Shown: in pieces, positions 51,010 to 52,646 of the stretch
How positions within the stretch are numbered: the first letter of the stretch is position 1
Layout of the letters: the number at the start of each line of letters is the position of its first letter
Source of the DNA: Lysobacter sp. cf310
Lineage (GTDB): Bacteria > Pseudomonadota > Gammaproteobacteria > Xanthomonadales > Xanthomonadaceae
Reading direction: 5' to 3'
Length of the DNA: 52,646 nucleotides
Assembly (NCBI RefSeq): GCF_900114355.1
Contig: NZ_FOSS01000003.1
Span: 663,495-716,140, forward strand
Notes under the pieces: generated by a model
Databases searched by the model: none
Seen by the model: only the letters and a program-made list of their open reading frames with translations
Told to the model about the DNA's origin: nothing
Translations under genes and position numbers: made by a program

Positions 51010-51334
51010 CGGGTTCCTACTCATGCTGCGTGGGTAGCGGCGCGCTGTCGACGGACTCGGCCTGGGCTAGGTTTGGTCGACGCGGCCCGGGTTCAACCGG
51101 ATCCTGAGGCCTGCGATGACGCGGCCGCCTTGCCGGATGCGTCGGCATCGCCGCTCGCCGCCTGCGCGACGCGTCGCGCCTACCGGAGGGAGCGCTGCAC
51201 ATCATGCGTGCCGAAGTCGCGCAAGCCTTGCGGCGGGCTTGCCAGCGGCGCCGGACCGGCGGCGCGCCGTCGTCACCACGGTCGAGCGAAACGGCGCTAG
51301 GATCGGTTTCCAACTGCCAAAAGGACGCGCCCCC
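51010..51334. other. Divergent intergenic region APH-like / DUF937
   Basis: About 325 bases of GC-rich DNA between divergent starts. An in-frame extension of the DUF937 gene covers part of it (from 51116) but is Arg/Pro-rich and lacks family similarity. I see no operator. Confidence 0.3.
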
Positions 51335-51964
51335 ATGAGCTTGACCGACGACCTCCTCCGCCAACTTCAGGGCCAGCCGCTGGAGCAGATGAGCAACCAG
51401 CTCGGGCTGTCGCAGTCGCAGACCGCGGGCGCGGTGTCGGCGGCGCTGCCGCTGCTGCTGGGCGCGCTGGGCCGCAACACCAGCCAGCCGCAGGGCGCCG
51501 AGGCCCTGTTCGGCGCGCTCCAGCGCGATCACGCCGGTGCCGCCAGCGGCTTGGACATCGGCAGCGTGCTGGGCGCGGTGCTCGGCGGCGGCGCTCCCAG
51601 CCGGCAGACCGACGGTGCCGGCATCCTCGGCCACATCTTCGGCGGCCGCGAGGAAACCGCCGCCCAGGGCCTGGGCCAGGCCACCGGCCTCGGCGGCAGC
51701 CAGGCCAACACGCTGCTCAAGATCCTCGCCCCGATCGTGCTGTCGTATCTGGCCCAGCGCATGTTCTCCGGCGGCGGCCAGGCCGCGGCCTCGCCGCAGG
51801 CCCTGGGCAACGTGCTCGGCCAGGAACGCGAGCGCATCCAGCAGGACAGCGGCGCCGGCGGCCTGCTCGGCGCGGTGCTGGACCAGGACGGCGACGGCCA
51901 GCTCGGCCTGGGCGATCTGCTCAAGATCGGCGGCGGTCTGCTCGGCGGCGGTGGCAACCGCTGA
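51335..51964 (+). CDS. DUF937 (YidB-like) protein with EF-hand-type loop
   Basis: 209 residues, DUF937 family, probably cytoplasmic. The N-terminal helix bundle has the family pattern (LLRQLQGQPLEQMSNQLGLSQSQTAGAVSAALPLLLGAL), followed by a Gly/Ala-rich middle with a second bundle (LLKILAPIVLSYLAQRMF). Near the C-terminus LDQDGDGQLGLGDLL has Asp at loop positions 1, 3, 5 and 12, a canonical calcium-binding EF-hand loop, although flanking helices are short. The family role is unclear. ATG 51335 is chosen from family N-termini; AGGA lies about 10 bases before. Followed by a UUCG-loop terminator. Confidence 0.88.
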   Translation: MSLTDDLLRQLQGQPLEQMSNQLGLSQSQTAGAVSAALPLLLGALGRNTSQPQGAEALFGALQRDHAGAASGLDIGSVLGAVLGGGAPSRQTDGAGILGHIFGGREETAAQGLGQATGLGGSQANTLLKILAPIVLSYLAQRMFSGGGQAAASPQALGNVLGQERERIQQDSGAGGLLGAVLDQDGDGQLGLGDLLKIGGGLLGGGGNR

Positions 51965-51987
51965 GACCAGGGCGATCCGGCTCCCCC

Positions 51988-52017
51988 ACTGCGGCCGCGT
52001 TTCGACGCGGCCGCAGT
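51988..52017 (+). terminator. Intrinsic terminator with TTCG loop
   Basis: 13-bp perfect stem (51988-52000 with 52005-52017) closed by a very stable UUCG tetraloop, then CGTTTC. It lies 24 bases after the DUF937 stop. The T run is short but the stem is strong. Confidence 0.8.
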
Positions 52018-52171
52018 CGTTTCGGGGGTCGCTTTGGATCGCATCGCGGCTTACGCCGCTCCCACAGGGAGGGGACGGCCGGTATCGCCTTGATGTCGGC
52101 CTCTTAGGGCCGACCGGAATCGGGGTCGCGGCTTACGCCGCTCCTACACGAAGCGATCGTGCTGCTTTGGG

Positions 52172-52600
52172 GTAGGAGCGGCGTAAGCCGCGACCACGCA
52201 AAGCGGCAACGGCGATAGTCGGCATCTGCGCGCCGCTCGGCTCCGGCGGCTGTGCGCACCGATGCCCGCGACGACTCGATACCGATCGCGGCTGACGCCG
52301 CTCCCACAGGGGTGGCGTGGTTGTTATCGAATTGACGCAAGCCTCCGGAGGCCGACGGGAATCGGTCGCGGCTTGCGCCGCTCCTACAGGGGTGGTGCGG
52401 TTGGTATCGATTCGACGCAAGCCTCCAGAGGCCGCCGGGAATCGGTCGCGGCTTGCGCCGCTCCTACAGGGACGGCGCGGTTGCCTTGTGTAGGAGCGGC
52501 GCGAGCCGCGACCGCGCAAAGCGGCGACGGCGATAGTGGGTATCTGCGCGTCGCTCGGCTCCGGCGGCTTGCGCACCGACGCCAGCGACGACTCGATATC
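52172..52600. repeat. Long direct repeat, about 107 bases, 318 bases apart
   Basis: The segment from the inverted REP at 52172 through GACGACTCGATA (ending near 52281) recurs from 52490 to about 52600 with scattered substitutions. It shares AAAGCGGC, GGCGATAGT and GCTCGGCTCCGGCGGCT. This indicates a segmental duplication inside the array. Confidence 0.75.
52241..52480. repeat. 80-base tandem repeats within the REP array
   Basis: Three REP copies are spaced exactly 80 bases apart (52286, 52366, 52446). The units 52321-52400 and 52401-52480 are near-identical over their length, including GACGCAAGCCTCC and a GGTGG/TGCGG-type tail; the first unit (from about 52241) is more diverged. Confidence 0.8.
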
Positions 52601-52646
52601 CATAGGGCGCTAGCGCTGCCGACTGTGGGAGCGGCGTAAGCCGCGA

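Larger units (their letters stand above)
52044..52646. repeat. REP-like palindrome array
   Basis: Eight copies of a 23-base REP-like unit (TCGCGGCTTACGCCGCTCCTACA and close variants). Forward copies at 52044, 52126, 52286, 52366 and 52446; inverted copies at 52171, 52489 and 52624, the last cut by the window end. Each has a short internal palindrome (GCGGC...GCCGC). Units of this kind are extragenic repeats in Xanthomonadaceae. No gene is supported inside; short open frames are repeat-derived. Confidence 0.88.

Noticed and set aside
52044-52646. Possible CRISPR array at the right edge
   Set aside because: Repeats occur in both orientations, are internally palindromic, and the intervening DNA is itself repeated rather than unique spacers. 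No cas genes. It fits REP elements.

Overview
The window is GC-rich DNA (about 70 % G+C) that looks like a chromosome of a Lysobacter-type member of the Xanthomonadaceae. This rests on the codon use, a TonB receptor of the type common in that family, a large secreted-protein repertoire, and REP-like palindromes (GTAGGAGCGGCGTAAGCCGCGACC-like) at the right edge. The genus is an inference; no rRNA or tRNA gene was seen.

Layout. 0.1-2.8 kb: TonB-dependent receptor. 3.2-4.3 kb: galE. 4.5-20 kb (+ strand): a long, tightly packed exopolysaccharide (EPS) run holding a TviB-like UDP-HexNAc dehydrogenase, a uronate-type 4-epimerase, a Wza-like export lipoprotein, a chain-length protein, a BY-kinase-like ATPase that has lost its Walker A lysine, an outer-membrane barrel, three glycosyltransferases, a Wzy-like polymerase, a beta-helix lipoprotein, a PaaK/CapK-like adenylating enzyme and a hexapeptide acyltransferase. 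20.5-22.7 kb: a secreted beta-helix paralogue with two added C-terminal domains and its own promoter region and terminator. 22.8-37 kb (- strand): a second run, read from a 2771-residue hybrid NRPS-PKS through two alpha/beta-hydrolase-fold proteins, a formyltransferase-like/beta-propeller protein, a Wzx-like flippase and a YdcF-family protein. 37.2-39.9 kb: a J-like tail-anchored protein, a polytopic membrane protein and the initiating polyprenyl-phosphate sugar transferase. 40.2-47.3 kb: a periplasmic hypothetical protein, an M4-peptidase-like protein without its zinc site, mutS and a large secreted protein of unknown role. 47.8-52 kb: katG, an APH(6)-like phosphotransferase and a DUF937 protein. 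52.0-52.6 kb: a REP array that runs off the window.

How it works together. The sugar transferase starts a polyprenyl-linked unit, the glycosyltransferases extend it, GalE/TviB/epimerase supply galactose-type and uronic-acid nucleotides, Wzx flips, Wzy polymerises, and the chain-length protein, lipoprotein and barrel export. The gene set resembles the EPS part of exosortase (XrtA/PEP-CTERM) loci, including the paired hydrolases, yet no exosortase or PEP-CTERM protein is visible. In its place sits the NRPS-PKS (A-PCP-KS-AT-ACP-C-A-PCP, no release domain). The main hypothesis is that this is a combined polysaccharide and peptide-polyketide locus in which a small acyl-peptide is made beside, and perhaps attached to or exported with, the polymer. 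A recurring theme is enzyme folds with lost catalytic residues: the BY-kinase, hydrolase 2, the J-like protein and the M4 homologue.
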